Source of the DNA: Mycobacterium kansasii ATCC 12478
GTDB taxonomy: Bacteria > Actinomycetota > Actinomycetes > Mycobacteriales > Mycobacteriaceae
Direction of reading: 5' to 3'
DNA: 64,000 nt
Assembly: GCF_000157895.3 (NCBI RefSeq)
Contig: NC_022663.1
Coordinates: 2,356,001-2,420,000 of the forward strand
Below the pieces are notes generated by a model. The model was not told the DNA's origin and did no database searches. It saw only the letters and a list, made by a program, of their open reading frames with translations. The position numbers were made by a program, and so were the translations under genes. This document shows positions 16,628 to 25,472 of the stretch, one piece after another. The number at the start of each line of letters is the position of its first letter. Position 1 is the stretch's first letter.

Positions 16628-17677
16628 TCAGACCCTCGGGCAGTAGTGCGCGGGGTTGTCGCGCTCATCCAGGGGCGGCAGGTTGCGCGCCGGAGTCTGC
16701 ACCAGCGGGGTGTCGGCCGGGATCCGTCCGCTGACCCGGTCCCAGCCGGCCCGCGCCCGCGGGTGCTTTCGGTACCGGCGTGGCACGACGGCGAAGACCA
16801 GACGGACAAGGTCACCAAAGCGCCGGTGTAGCCATTCATCCCGGCGCGACCACTGGTAGCCCATCAGTTCGCGCACCGGCGGGTCGTAGAGGCCGACCGT
16901 GAGCCAGACGAAGAACGGCGCCAACAGCCTGCGCTGCAGCGCCCACAACCTGTCCGGAATCCATTGGGCGAAGGGAGGTTTGGGCAACGCGGTCAAATCC
17001 AGCACGGCCCGCGCCGCAAAGTTGTTCTCCAGCACGTTGCGACACATGTCGTCCCAGTAGACCTGAAATTCCTCCCAGGACGCCGGCACGGGCCGCATGC
17101 TCATGCCGTACATGCGATACCACTGGACGTGTTCGTCGAAAAGCTGACGCTTCTGCGCCTCGGTCAGGCCGCCGCAGAACCGCTCGGCGACGTGCAGGGT
17201 CCCGACGAAAAAGGTGGCATGCGCCCAATAGAAGACGTCGGGGTTCAACGCGTGGTAGCGGCGCCCCGACGCGTCGACGCCCTTGATGTCCACGTGGTAG
17301 TCGCGCACCTCGGCGCCGGTGACCGGAGCTCGCTCGCCGTCGAAAACCACGCCGCCGATCGGGTACAACGACCGCAACAGCCGCGGCCAGCGCTCCCGAA
17401 AGAACGTCGAGTGCTCCTCGACCGCCGCACCCAGCTGGGGATGCATATTCTGCATGGACCCGGCCCAGGGACCCTGCAGCATGCCGCGCCAGTCACCGAA
17501 GTATCGCCAGGTCAGCGAATCCGGGCCGAGCGGCACTGGTGGTGCGTCGTAACCCTGCGGCGAAACCGGGCAACCGGCGGGTACCGCGCCGTTCGGCGCC
17601 GCAGCGGCAGCGGCGCCAGTCGAGGGTTGCACCTTAGCGCTGGTCAGCGGGCACGAAGCAGACGTATCTTGAGTCAC
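16628..17677 (-). CDS. MpaB-like oxygenase-domain protein (DUF2236, Rv0826 ortholog)
   Basis: The 349-residue protein has the DUF2236 core: WRYFGDWRGMLQGPWAGSMQ, HVDIKGVDASGRRYHALNP with DVFYWAHATFF, then FDEHVQWYRMYGMSMR. The histidines and arginine fit a b-type-haem oxygenase fold related to rubber oxygenase Lcp and fungal MpaB. Substrates in mycobacteria are unknown. I placed the start at the GTG at 17677 (VTQDTSASCPL), with GGGAAAG upstream; it gives nearly the length of Rv0826. The frame is open further but would cross the divergent TetR promoter. The TetR gene is the likely regulator. Confidence 0.82.
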   Translation of the reverse strand: MTQDTSASCPLTSAKVQPSTGAAAAAAPNGAVPAGCPVSPQGYDAPPVPLGPDSLTWRYFGDWRGMLQGPWAGSMQNMHPQLGAAVEEHSTFFRERWPRLLRSLYPIGGVVFDGERAPVTGAEVRDYHVDIKGVDASGRRYHALNPDVFYWAHATFFVGTLHVAERFCGGLTEAQKRQLFDEHVQWYRMYGMSMRPVPASWEEFQVYWDDMCRNVLENNFAARAVLDLTALPKPPFAQWIPDRLWALQRRLLAPFFVWLTVGLYDPPVRELMGYQWSRRDEWLHRRFGDLVRLVFAVVPRRYRKHPRARAGWDRVSGRIPADTPLVQTPARNLPPLDERDNPAHYCPRV

Positions 17678-17704
17678 TGGTGCTTTCCCGGTGGTTAGGG
17701 CGAC

Positions 17705-17719
17705 GTCAGCAATTCTGAC
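17705..17719. promoter_or_regulatory. Inverted repeat between the oxygenase and TetR genes
   Basis: GTCAG-CAATT-CTGAC is a perfect 5-base inverted repeat with a 5-base spacer, centred in the 75-base gap between the two divergent starts (17677 and 17753). It is a candidate TetR operator controlling both genes. Binding is inferred. Confidence 0.4.
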
Positions 17720-17752
17720 TACACGCGTTGTCACTTGAAGTTTAGGAGCGAT

Positions 17753-18394
17753 GTGCAGGCCGGTCAAAAACGAGGCCGCTGGACCGGCGTCCCGCTGGAA
17801 GATCGCCACGCCGTACGTCGGGAAAATCTGATCGCCGCCGGCGTGCAACTGCTCGGCGAGAAGGACGGGCCGGCGCTGACCGTACGTGCGGTCTGCCGCA
17901 AGGCGGCCCTGACCGAGCGCTACTTCTATGAAAGCTTCACCGACCGTGAACACTTCGTGCGCGCGGTGTACGACGACGTCTGTACCCGGGCCATGGCCAC
18001 ACTCATGTCAGCCCATACCGCCCGGGAAGCCGTGGAAAGATTCGTCGCCCTGATGGTCGATGATCCGGTGCGCGGGCGGGTGCTGCTGTTGGCGCCGACG
18101 GTGGAACCGGTGCTGACCCGATCCGGCGCGGAGTGGATGCCCAACTTCATCGAACTGCTGCAGCGAAAACTCTCCCGCATTGTCGACCCGGTTGTGCAGA
18201 AACTGGTCGCCACCAGCTTGATCGGCGCTCTGACCGGCCTGTTTACCGCCTATCTGAATGGTCAACTAGGGGCCACCCGCCAGCAATTCATCGACTACTG
18301 CGTCGACATGCTGCTCAATGCGGCGGCCAGCCATGTGCCGCACCGACCCGGCCAGGAAGCCGGGCACCCCGCTGCGGCGCGGCCTCGCGACTGA
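17753..18394 (+). CDS. TetR-family transcriptional regulator (Rv0825c ortholog)
   Basis: The 213-residue protein has an N-terminal helix-turn-helix (RRENLIAAGVQLLGEKDGP, then TVRAVCRKAALTERYFYESF) and a helical ligand-binding domain. I chose the GTG at 17753, seven bases after AGGAG, which gives exactly the remembered length of Rv0825c; a TTG at 17735 is the alternative. It is divergent from the MpaB-like oxygenase gene and upstream of desA1. The ligand is unknown. Confidence 0.85.
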   Translation: MQAGQKRGRWTGVPLEDRHAVRRENLIAAGVQLLGEKDGPALTVRAVCRKAALTERYFYESFTDREHFVRAVYDDVCTRAMATLMSAHTAREAVERFVALMVDDPVRGRVLLLAPTVEPVLTRSGAEWMPNFIELLQRKLSRIVDPVVQKLVATSLIGALTGLFTAYLNGQLGATRQQFIDYCVDMLLNAAASHVPHRPGQEAGHPAAARPRD

Positions 18395-18447
18395 CGTCGC
18401 CACAGTCACAACAGTCACAGTCGTGGCTCGCCGCGCGGCGGGCAAAC

Positions 18448-18500
18448 TTGTTGATACCGGTCGACACAGATATATTGAGTGCAACCCATCGACACAGATA
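18448..18500 (+). promoter_or_regulatory. desA1 promoter region with a 12-bp direct repeat
   Basis: TTGTTG at 18448-18453 and TATATT at 18471-18476 are spaced by 17 bases and make a plausible SigA-type promoter. The 12-mer TCGACACAGATA occurs at 18461-18472, overlapping the -10 box, and again at 18489-18500, just upstream of the ribosome-binding site. The paired repeats are a candidate operator. desA1 is reported to be repressed by MadR in mycobacteria, but I cannot confirm that these are its sites. Confidence 0.45.
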
Positions 18501-18512
18501 ACCGGAGGGACT

Positions 18513-19529
18513 ATGTCAGCCCAGCTGACCGACTTACAGCTGCTGCACGAACTCGAACCGGTCGTCGAGAAGTACCTCAACCGGCACATCAGCATGCACA
18601 AGAACTGGAACCCGCACGACTACATCCCGTGGTCGGACGGGAAGAACTATTACGCGCTCGGCGGCCAGGATTGGGATCCGGAAGAGAGCAAGCTTTCTGA
18701 CGTCGCCCAGGTGGCCATGGTGCAGAACCTGGTCACCGAGGACAATCTGCCGTCCTATCACCGTGAGATCGCGATGAACATGGGCATGGACGGCGCCTGG
18801 GGACAGTGGGTCAACCGCTGGACCGCCGAGGAGAACCGGCACGGCATCGCGCTGCGCGACTATCTGGTAGTGACCCGATCGGTCGACCCCGTGGAGCTGG
18901 AGAAGCTTCGCCTCGAGGTGGTCAACCGGGGCTTCAGCCCGGGCCAGAACCACCAGGGCGAATATTTCGCCGAGAGCGTCACCGACTCCGTCATCTACGT
19001 GAGTTTCCAGGAGCTGGCAACCCGGGTTTCGCACCGCAACACCGGTAAGGCCTGCAACGACCCGGTGGCCGACCAGCTGATGGCCAGGATCTCCGCCGAT
19101 GAGAACCTGCACATGATCTTCTACCGCGACGTCAGCGAGGCGGCGTTTGACCTGGCGCCCAACCAGGCGATGAAGTCGTTGCACCTGATCCTGCGCCACT
19201 TCAAAATGCCCGGCTTCTTGGTGCCCGAGTTCCGCCGCAAGGCGGTCATCATCGCCGTCGGCGGCGTCTATGACATTCGCATTCACCTCGACGAGGTGGT
19301 CAAGCCGGTGCTGAAGAAGTGGCGCATCTTCGAGCGGGATGACTTCACCGGCGAGGCCGCACAAATGCGCGACGACCTCGCCAAGCTGATGGAAGAGCTC
19401 GAGGCGGAGTGCGACAAGTTCGAGGCGTCCAAGCAGCGCTACCTCGCGCGCCAGGCCCGCATGGATGAGCGCATCACCGCCAGGAAGGTGCTCACCACCA
19501 AGGGCACGCTGAGGATGACCGGGCGGTAG
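18513..19529 (+). CDS. desA1: Acyl-[acyl-carrier-protein] desaturase DesA1
   Basis: The 338-residue soluble diiron desaturase has exactly the length of Rv0824c. It carries the ferritin-like diiron pattern: Glu in LLHELEPVVEKYL, EENRH (TAEENRHGIALRDY), and DENLH (SADENLHMIFYRD). DesA1 introduces a double bond into acyl-ACP meromycolate precursors and is essential for mycolic acid synthesis in mycobacteria. GGAGGG precedes the ATG at 18513. The dus gene follows after only six bases, so the two are probably co-transcribed. Confidence 0.94.
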   Translation: MSAQLTDLQLLHELEPVVEKYLNRHISMHKNWNPHDYIPWSDGKNYYALGGQDWDPEESKLSDVAQVAMVQNLVTEDNLPSYHREIAMNMGMDGAWGQWVNRWTAEENRHGIALRDYLVVTRSVDPVELEKLRLEVVNRGFSPGQNHQGEYFAESVTDSVIYVSFQELATRVSHRNTGKACNDPVADQLMARISADENLHMIFYRDVSEAAFDLAPNQAMKSLHLILRHFKMPGFLVPEFRRKAVIIAVGGVYDIRIHLDEVVKPVLKKWRIFERDDFTGEAAQMRDDLAKLMEELEAECDKFEASKQRYLARQARMDERITARKVLTTKGTLRMTGR

Positions 19530-19535
19530 TGGCCG

Positions 19536-20726
19536 TTGCGTATCGGCTCAATCGAGCTTGCCAGCCCGGTTGTGTTGGCACCGATGGCCGGTGTGACGAA
19601 TGTCGCGTTCCGCACCCTGTGCCGTGACTTCGGTTCGATGCGTGGCGACCCGCTGCGTCCGGCTTCACCGCCCTTGCGATCGCCACGAGAACAGGCGAAG
19701 GTCGGCACGGTCGGCGGACTCTACGTCTGCGAGATGGTGACGGCCCGCGCGCTGGTCGAGCGGCATCCGGTCACCATGCACATGACGACGTTCGCCCCGG
19801 ACGAATCGCCTCGCTCGCTGCAGCTCTACACCGTCGACCCCGACACCACTTACGCGGCGGCGCGAATGATCGCCGACGAAGGCCTGGCCGACCACATCGA
19901 CATGAATTTTGGGTGCCCGGTGCCCAAGGTCACCAAGCGCGGTGGCGGGGCGGCCCTGCCGTTCAAGCGACGGCTGTTCGGCCGGATCGTGGCTGCGGCG
20001 GTGCGTGCCGCCGAAGGCACCGGGATACCTGTGACGGTCAAGTTCCGCATCGGCATCGACGACGCTCACCACACCCATCTGGACGCCGGCCGCATCGCGG
20101 AGGCCGAAGGTGCCGCCGCGGTCGCTCTGCACGCCCGGACGGCCGCGCAACGGTACTCCGGCACCGCCGACTGGGACCAGATCTCCCGGCTCAAGCAGCA
20201 GGTCACGACCATCCCGGTGCTGGGCAACGGGGACATCTACGATGCCAGCGACGCGCTAGCCATGATGGCCACCACAGGATGTGACGGCGTTGTCATCGGC
20301 CGCGGTTGCCTGGGCCGACCATGGCTGTTCGCCGAGTTGTCGGCCGCCTTTACCGGCCGCCCGGCTCCCACCCCGCCCACACTCGGTGAGGTCGCCGACG
20401 TCATCCGCCGCCACGGAGCCCTACTGGCGGCACACTTCGGTGAGGACAAGGGCATGCGCGATATCCGCAAGCACATCGCCTGGTACCTGCATGGGTTCCC
20501 GGCCGGATCAGACGTCCGGCGAGCGTTAGCGCTGGTCAAAACGTTGAGCGAACTCGACGACCTGCTGAACCGGTTGGACGGCAGCGTCCCGTTCCCGAGT
20601 GCCGGCAACGGCCCCCGCGGCCGGCAGGGCTCACCCGCCCGGGTGGCCCTTCCCGACGGTTGGCTGGACGATGCCGACGACTGCCGGGTGCCCGACGGAG
20701 CCGACGTCATGCATTCTGGTGGTTGA
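19536..20726 (+). CDS. dusB: tRNA-dihydrouridine synthase (Dus), with an apparent in-frame repeat insertion
   Basis: The 396-residue FMN-binding TIM barrel has SPVVLAPMAGVTNVAFRTLC at the start, the catalytic-cysteine motif MNFGCPVPKVTKRGGGAAL, and KFRIGIDD, LHARTAAQRYSG and GNGDIYDA later. It reduces uridine to dihydrouridine in tRNA D-loops. Oddity: residues about 32-52 (from FGSMRGDPLRP to SPPLRSPRE) interrupt the usual short link between NVAFRxLCR and VGTVxGLYVCEM. The underlying DNA at about 19636-19690 closely resembles, inverted, the 54-bp repeat unit arrayed at 53379. It appears to be a small repeat inserted without breaking the frame. Confidence 0.9.
   Translation: MRIGSIELASPVVLAPMAGVTNVAFRTLCRDFGSMRGDPLRPASPPLRSPREQAKVGTVGGLYVCEMVTARALVERHPVTMHMTTFAPDESPRSLQLYTVDPDTTYAAARMIADEGLADHIDMNFGCPVPKVTKRGGGAALPFKRRLFGRIVAAAVRAAEGTGIPVTVKFRIGIDDAHHTHLDAGRIAEAEGAAAVALHARTAAQRYSGTADWDQISRLKQQVTTIPVLGNGDIYDASDALAMMATTGCDGVVIGRGCLGRPWLFAELSAAFTGRPAPTPPTLGEVADVIRRHGALLAAHFGEDKGMRDIRKHIAWYLHGFPAGSDVRRALALVKTLSELDDLLNRLDGSVPFPSAGNGPRGRQGSPARVALPDGWLDDADDCRVPDGADVMHSGG
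19636..19690 (-). repeat. Single copy of a dispersed about 50-bp repeat inside dusB
   Basis: On the minus strand the segment reads CTCGTGGCGATCGCAAG, then a GC-rich middle, then GCAGCGGGTCGCCAC. The tandem array at 53371-53628 opens with the same CTCGTGGCGATCGCAAG and has GCAGCGGGTCGCCAC at the same spacing. About 7-8 of some 42 aligned positions differ in the middle. Length is compatible with a frame-preserving insertion of about 57 bp. Confidence 0.65.
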
Positions 20727-20878
20727 ACCGAAACTCTTCCGAGATCGCGTCTGCGACCACAAGTCAGTACGATGTGGGCTTTATGCATGGCGCGGCGCCG
20801 ATCGGCTCGGCGCTGCGCTGACGTGTGCGCACGGACAACCCAGATGTCCGGATCATATTTTTCGGAGGCCGATGGGAC

Positions 20879-23044
20879 ATGAGTGACGGCGACAAAGACG
20901 CCACTCCTGACCTTCGGCGCGTGTCCGGCTCCCGCGACGACGCCCAACCGGTCACCCTGAACCCGCCGGCGACACCGGGCGCCGCGCCGTGGGAGCGGTT
21001 GTTCGCGCCGCCGCCCGAGGACAGCTTGCTCCGCTGGTCGGGAGTGTCATCCGGCGATGCGGCCGGACATCACGGCGGCCCGGACCACGCAGAGCCCGCA
21101 GAGGTCGGCTGTCACGTCAACGGCGGAGTCAGCGTCGCGGAGCTGATCGCCAAACTCGGCGCACCTGCGCCCGCCCGTCCCACCCATCGCCACAGCGCGC
21201 CGGACCCCGATCCCGTCGCGGAGCCGTCGCAACCATCCCGGATGGACGTGGAGGTCCCCGACGACGACGCGGACCAACTGGACACCCAGGTCATCGCCAT
21301 TCCGGCCTACTCTTCAGAACTCCTCTCCGAGCTGCCCGACCTCGGGTCGGCCGCCTTCGCACCGGATACCGTCGCCGCCGAGCCACCCGAGGGCGAGCCG
21401 GCCGCGTCGTCGCGGGCGCCTGTCGTCAAGCGCTCAAAAACCCCGAAGCGCCGGGAGAACCGGGCAAAGAAACGGCGTTCGCGCCGGCGGCCGATGCTGC
21501 TGGCCGGGCGGTCACTGGCGGCCATGTTCGCCGTGCTGGCGCTGGTCCTGACCGGCGGGGCGTGGCAGTGGAGCGCATCGAAAAACGAACGGCTGAACAC
21601 GGTAAGCGCGCTCGACCCGAACTCCGGCGATATCGTCGACCCCAACGGGCAGTACGGCGACGAAAACTTCCTGATCGTCGGCATGGACTCGCGCGCCGGC
21701 GCGAATTCCGAGATCGGTGCCGGTGACACCGAGGACGCCGGCGGTGCCCGGTCGGACACCGTCATGCTGGTCAACATCCCGGCGAACCGGAAGCGGGTGG
21801 TGGCGGTGTCGTTCCCCCGCGACCTGGCGATCACCCCGATCCAGTGCGAGGCCTGGAACCCCGACACCGGCAAGTACGGGCCCATCTATGACGAGAAGAA
21901 GGGGACGTGGGGTCCCCGGATGGTCTACACCGAGACGAAGCTGAACTCGGCGTTTTCTTTCGGCGGCCCGAAGTGCCTGGTGAAGGTCATCCAGAAGCTG
22001 TCCGGCCTGAGCATCAACCGCTTCATCGCCATCGACTTCGTCGGTTTCGCGCGAATGGTCGAAGCCCTCGGCGGCGTCGAGGTGTGTAGCACCACTGCGC
22101 TGCGCGACTACGAATTGGGTACGGTGCTCGAACACGCCGGACGTCAGATCATCGACGGGCCGACCGCGTTGAACTATGTGCGAGCCCGCCAAGTCACCAC
22201 CGAGAGCAATGGCGACTACGGTCGCATCAAACGTCAGCAATTGTTCTTGTCGTCACTGCTGCGTTCGCTGATCTCCGAGGACACGTTGATGAACCTCAAC
22301 AAGCTCAACAACGTCGTCAACATGTTCATCGGCAACAGCTACGTGGACAACGTCAAGACCAAGGACCTGGTACAGCTGGGCCAGTCGTTGCAGCACATGG
22401 CGGCCGGCCACGTCACGTTCGTCACCGTGCCGACCGGCGTGACGGACCAGAACGGCGACGAACCGCCCCGGACGGCCGACATGAAAGCGCTGTTCGCCGC
22501 CATCATCAACGACGATCCGCTGCCGCTGGAGAACGACCACAACGCGCAGACGCTGGGGAACTCGCCGACGACGGCGCCGACCACGACGAAGAAGACGCCC
22601 CCGCCGAACGGCACCGGCGAGGTCCAGCGCGAACAGGTGATCACCACGTCGCCGCAGGAAATCACGGTGCAGGTCTCCAACGGGACCAGCACCGCCGGCC
22701 TGGCGACCACCGCAGCCAACCAGCTCAAGCGAAACGGCTTCAACGTGATGACGCCGGACGACTACCCGAGTTCGTTGAAGGCCACCACGGTGTTCTTTTC
22801 CCCGGGCAATGAGCAGGCCGCAGCAACCGTGGCCGCGGCGTTCGGCAATTCGAAAGTCGAGCGGGTCACCGGGATCGGACACGTGGTTCAGGTAGTCCTC
22901 GGCCCGGATTTCAGTTCGGTGACCACCCCGCCGCCCAGCGGCTCGTCGGTCAGCATGCAGATCAACCGGAATTCCAGCACTCCGCCGACCAAGCTGCCCG
23001 AGGATCTGACCGTCACCAACGCCGCCGACACCACCTGCGAGTAA
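20879..23044 (+). CDS. LytR-CpsA-Psr (LCP) family cell-wall ligase (Rv0822c ortholog)
   Basis: The product is 721 residues from the ATG at 20879, which has GGAGG 10 bases upstream. A long, disordered, acidic/proline-rich cytoplasmic region (about 1-200) and a basic RRENRAKKRRSRRRP stretch are followed by one transmembrane helix (about 205-230). The LCP catalytic domain spans about 270-475, with DSRAG, RSDTVMLVNI, SFPRDLAI and NYVRARQ, and a LytR_C domain lies at about 590-680 (VQVSNGTSTAGLA). LCP enzymes transfer polymers such as arabinogalactan onto peptidoglycan. The phoU gene follows 44 bases later. Confidence 0.9.
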   Translation: MSDGDKDATPDLRRVSGSRDDAQPVTLNPPATPGAAPWERLFAPPPEDSLLRWSGVSSGDAAGHHGGPDHAEPAEVGCHVNGGVSVAELIAKLGAPAPARPTHRHSAPDPDPVAEPSQPSRMDVEVPDDDADQLDTQVIAIPAYSSELLSELPDLGSAAFAPDTVAAEPPEGEPAASSRAPVVKRSKTPKRRENRAKKRRSRRRPMLLAGRSLAAMFAVLALVLTGGAWQWSASKNERLNTVSALDPNSGDIVDPNGQYGDENFLIVGMDSRAGANSEIGAGDTEDAGGARSDTVMLVNIPANRKRVVAVSFPRDLAITPIQCEAWNPDTGKYGPIYDEKKGTWGPRMVYTETKLNSAFSFGGPKCLVKVIQKLSGLSINRFIAIDFVGFARMVEALGGVEVCSTTALRDYELGTVLEHAGRQIIDGPTALNYVRARQVTTESNGDYGRIKRQQLFLSSLLRSLISEDTLMNLNKLNNVVNMFIGNSYVDNVKTKDLVQLGQSLQHMAAGHVTFVTVPTGVTDQNGDEPPRTADMKALFAAIINDDPLPLENDHNAQTLGNSPTTAPTTTKKTPPPNGTGEVQREQVITTSPQEITVQVSNGTSTAGLATTAANQLKRNGFNVMTPDDYPSSLKATTVFFSPGNEQAAATVAAAFGNSKVERVTGIGHVVQVVLGPDFSSVTTPPPSGSSVSMQINRNSSTPPTKLPEDLTVTNAADTTCE

Positions 23045-23088
23045 GCGCTTCACGGCGTATCCGGCGTCGAGAACGTAGGCTTTATCAC

Positions 23089-23757
23089 ATGCGAACCGCT
23101 TACCACGAGCAACTCTCGGAATTGTCCGAGCGGCTCGGTGAGATGTGCGGGCTGGCAGGCATCGCCATGGAGCGGGCGACCCAGGCCTTGCTGCAGGCCG
23201 ATCTGGTGTTGGCCGAACAGGTGATCTCCGACCACGAAAAGATCGCAACGCTGAGCGCCCGGGCCGAGGAAAGCGCGTTCGTCCTGCTGGCACTGCAGGC
23301 CCCGGTCGCCGGTGATCTCCGGGCAATCGTGAGCGCGATCCAGATGGTGGCCGATATCGACCGGATGGGCGCACTTGCCCTGCACGTCGCCAAGATCGCC
23401 CGCCGGCGGCATCCGCAGCATGCGTTACCCGAAGAGGTCAAAGGATACTTTGCCGAAATGGGCAGAGTCGCAGTCGAATTGGGAAACAGCGCGCAGGAGG
23501 TCGTGTTGTCCCGCGACCCGGAGAAAGCGGCCCGGATCCGCGAGGAAGACGACGCGATGGACGATCTGCACCGGCATTTGTTCAGCGTTCTGATGGACCG
23601 GGAATGGAAGCACGGCGTGGCAGCGGCGGTCGACGTGACGTTGCTGGGCCGGTTCTACGAACGCTTCGCCGACCATGCCGTCGAAGTGGCGCGACGCGTG
23701 ATCTTCCAGGCGACCGGGAGGTTTCCCGAAGACGAAACGACGCCTCACTCGCGCTAA
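23089..23757 (+). CDS. phoY2: PhoU-family phosphate signalling protein (PhoY2 ortholog)
   Basis: The 222-residue all-helical protein has two PhoU repeats with the metal-binding E/DxxxD patterns (QMVADIDRMGALALH and FYERFADHAVEVARR). PhoU links the PstSCAB transporter to the SenX3-RegX3 phosphate response and lowers it when phosphate is ample; PhoY2 also affects persistence in M. tuberculosis. It is convergent with pstB, 10 bases between stops. TAGGCT at 23076-23081 lies seven bases before the ATG, so the message may be leaderless. Confidence 0.9.
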   Translation: MRTAYHEQLSELSERLGEMCGLAGIAMERATQALLQADLVLAEQVISDHEKIATLSARAEESAFVLLALQAPVAGDLRAIVSAIQMVADIDRMGALALHVAKIARRRHPQHALPEEVKGYFAEMGRVAVELGNSAQEVVLSRDPEKAARIREEDDAMDDLHRHLFSVLMDREWKHGVAAAVDVTLLGRFYERFADHAVEVARRVIFQATGRFPEDETTPHSR

Positions 23758-23767
23758 TTCGACCGCG

Positions 23768-24544
23768 CTAGCCGAATCGGCCGGAGATGTAGTCCTCGGT
23801 GGATTTCTGGCTCGGGTTGGAGAAGATCTTCTCGGTGTCGTCGATTTCTATCAGGCGGCCCGGCTTGCCCACGGCCTCCAAATTGAAGAACGCCGTCTGA
23901 TCGCTCACTCGGGCGGCCTGCTGCATGTTGTGCGTGACGATGACGATCGTGTAGTCCTGCTTCAATTCACTGATCAGGTCTTCGATTGCCATCGTGGAGA
24001 TGGGATCCAGCGCCGAGCACGGCTCGTCCATCAGCAACACATCGGGCTGGACGGCGATGGCCCGCGCGATACACAACCGCTGTTGCTGGCCGCCGGACAA
24101 CCCGCCGCCGGGTTTGTCCAGCCTGTCTTTGACCTCATCCCATAGGTTGGCGCCGCGCAGCGAATATTCGGCGGTTTCGTCGAGCACCTTGCGGTTGCGC
24201 AGGCCCTGCAACTTCAGGCCGGCGACCACGTTGTCGCGAATCGACATCGCGGGGAACGGGTTGGGCCGCTGGAAAACCATTCCGATCGCCCGCCGCACCC
24301 CGACCGGGTCGATGCCGGGCCCGTAGATGTTTTCGTCGTCGAGCAGCACGGTGCCTTCGACGCGCCCGCCGGGCACCACTTCGTGCATCCGGTTCAGCGT
24401 GCGCAACACCGTGGTCTTGCCGCACCCCGACGGGCCTATGAATGCCGTCACGCTGCGAGGCAGAATCGACAAGGACACATCGGCGACGGCCTGAAACGCC
24501 CCGTAGTAGATGTTGACGTCCTTGAGGTCCAACCGCTTGGCCAC
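23768..24544 (-). CDS. pstB: Phosphate ABC transporter ATP-binding protein PstB (PhoT ortholog)
   Basis: The 258-residue ATPase has Walker A GPSGCGKTT (residues about 38-46), the signature LSGGQQQRLCIARAIA, Walker B VLLMDEPCSALDP and the switch histidine in VTHNMQQAARVSD. It energises high-affinity phosphate uptake with PstC and PstA. It is the last gene of pstS-pstC-pstA-pstB, 13 bases after pstA. In M. tuberculosis the corresponding gene (phoT, Rv0820) lacks the other pst genes beside it. Confidence 0.94.
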   Translation of the reverse strand: MAKRLDLKDVNIYYGAFQAVADVSLSILPRSVTAFIGPSGCGKTTVLRTLNRMHEVVPGGRVEGTVLLDDENIYGPGIDPVGVRRAIGMVFQRPNPFPAMSIRDNVVAGLKLQGLRNRKVLDETAEYSLRGANLWDEVKDRLDKPGGGLSGGQQQRLCIARAIAVQPDVLLMDEPCSALDPISTMAIEDLISELKQDYTIVIVTHNMQQAARVSDQTAFFNLEAVGKPGRLIEIDDTEKIFSNPSQKSTEDYISGRFG

Positions 24545-24557
24545 TGAGTGCTCCTGC

Positions 24558-25472
24558 CTACGACTTCTTGGGGACGAGGATGGCGGCGACCACCCTGGCG
24601 CCGATATTGATCATCGCGATCAGCAACATCAGCGTCAGCGCGGCGCCCCACAGCCGCTCTGTGGGGACCGGGCTGATGCCGGCGCCCGCCGTCGCCTGGT
24701 CATACATCATGCCCGGCAGCGACCCCATGAACCCGCTGAATATGTCGAAGTTCATTGTCTGTGCATAACCAACCAGGATCAGCAGCGGCGCCGTCTCGCC
24801 CATCACCCTGGCCAAGGCCAGCAGGATGCCGGTCACGATGCCGGACAACCCGGTCGGGATCACGATCTTGGCGATGGTCTTCCACTTGGGCGCTCCCAGC
24901 GCGTAACTCGCCTCTCGCAGATCTACCGGGACGATACGCAGCATCTCTTCGGTCGAGCGCACGATCACCGGCAGCATCAACAACACCAGCGCCAGTGACA
25001 CCGCAAGTTGGGAGCGGGGGAAGCCCAGGACCGCGACCCACAGCGCATAGATGAACAGGGCCGCCACGATCGACGGCACGCCGGTCAGGATGTCCACCAT
25101 GAAGGAGACCACCCTGCGCAGCGCGCTAGCGCCACCGTATTCGACCAGATAGATGGCCACCAGGACGCCGATCGGGATGGATATCGCCGCACACACCACA
25201 CCCTGCAACACCGTGCCGACGATTGCGTGGTAGGCACCACCGCCGGCTTTCAACGACGTCATCCCGGCCTGTGAATGCGTCCACCAGGTGCTCGACAGGA
25301 CCGTCCGGAGGCCGTTGACCAGCACCGAGCACAGGACCCACGCCAGGGGTGTCAGCGCGATCGCCATCGATAGCGTCACCAGCACGGCGGCCATGTTGTC
25401 GGTGACTCGACGGCGCCGGCCTAACGCGGGCAGTGCACGCGCTTTGACGGGCCGGTCCAGCATCGAGGTCAT
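24558..25472 (-). CDS. pstA: Phosphate ABC transporter permease PstA
   Basis: From the ATG at 25472 the 304-residue inner-membrane permease has about six transmembrane helices (for example AAVLVTLSMAIALTPLAWVL and GTVLQGVVCAAISIPIGVLV). Its EAA loop EASYALGAPKWKTIAKIVIP contacts the ATPase. The start overlaps the pstC stop by four bases (ATGA), indicating translational coupling; the longer open frame is a shadow over pstC. It forms the channel with PstC. Confidence 0.92.
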   Translation of the reverse strand: MTSMLDRPVKARALPALGRRRRVTDNMAAVLVTLSMAIALTPLAWVLCSVLVNGLRTVLSSTWWTHSQAGMTSLKAGGGAYHAIVGTVLQGVVCAAISIPIGVLVAIYLVEYGGASALRRVVSFMVDILTGVPSIVAALFIYALWVAVLGFPRSQLAVSLALVLLMLPVIVRSTEEMLRIVPVDLREASYALGAPKWKTIAKIVIPTGLSGIVTGILLALARVMGETAPLLILVGYAQTMNFDIFSGFMGSLPGMMYDQATAGAGISPVPTERLWGAALTLMLLIAMINIGARVVAAILVPKKS

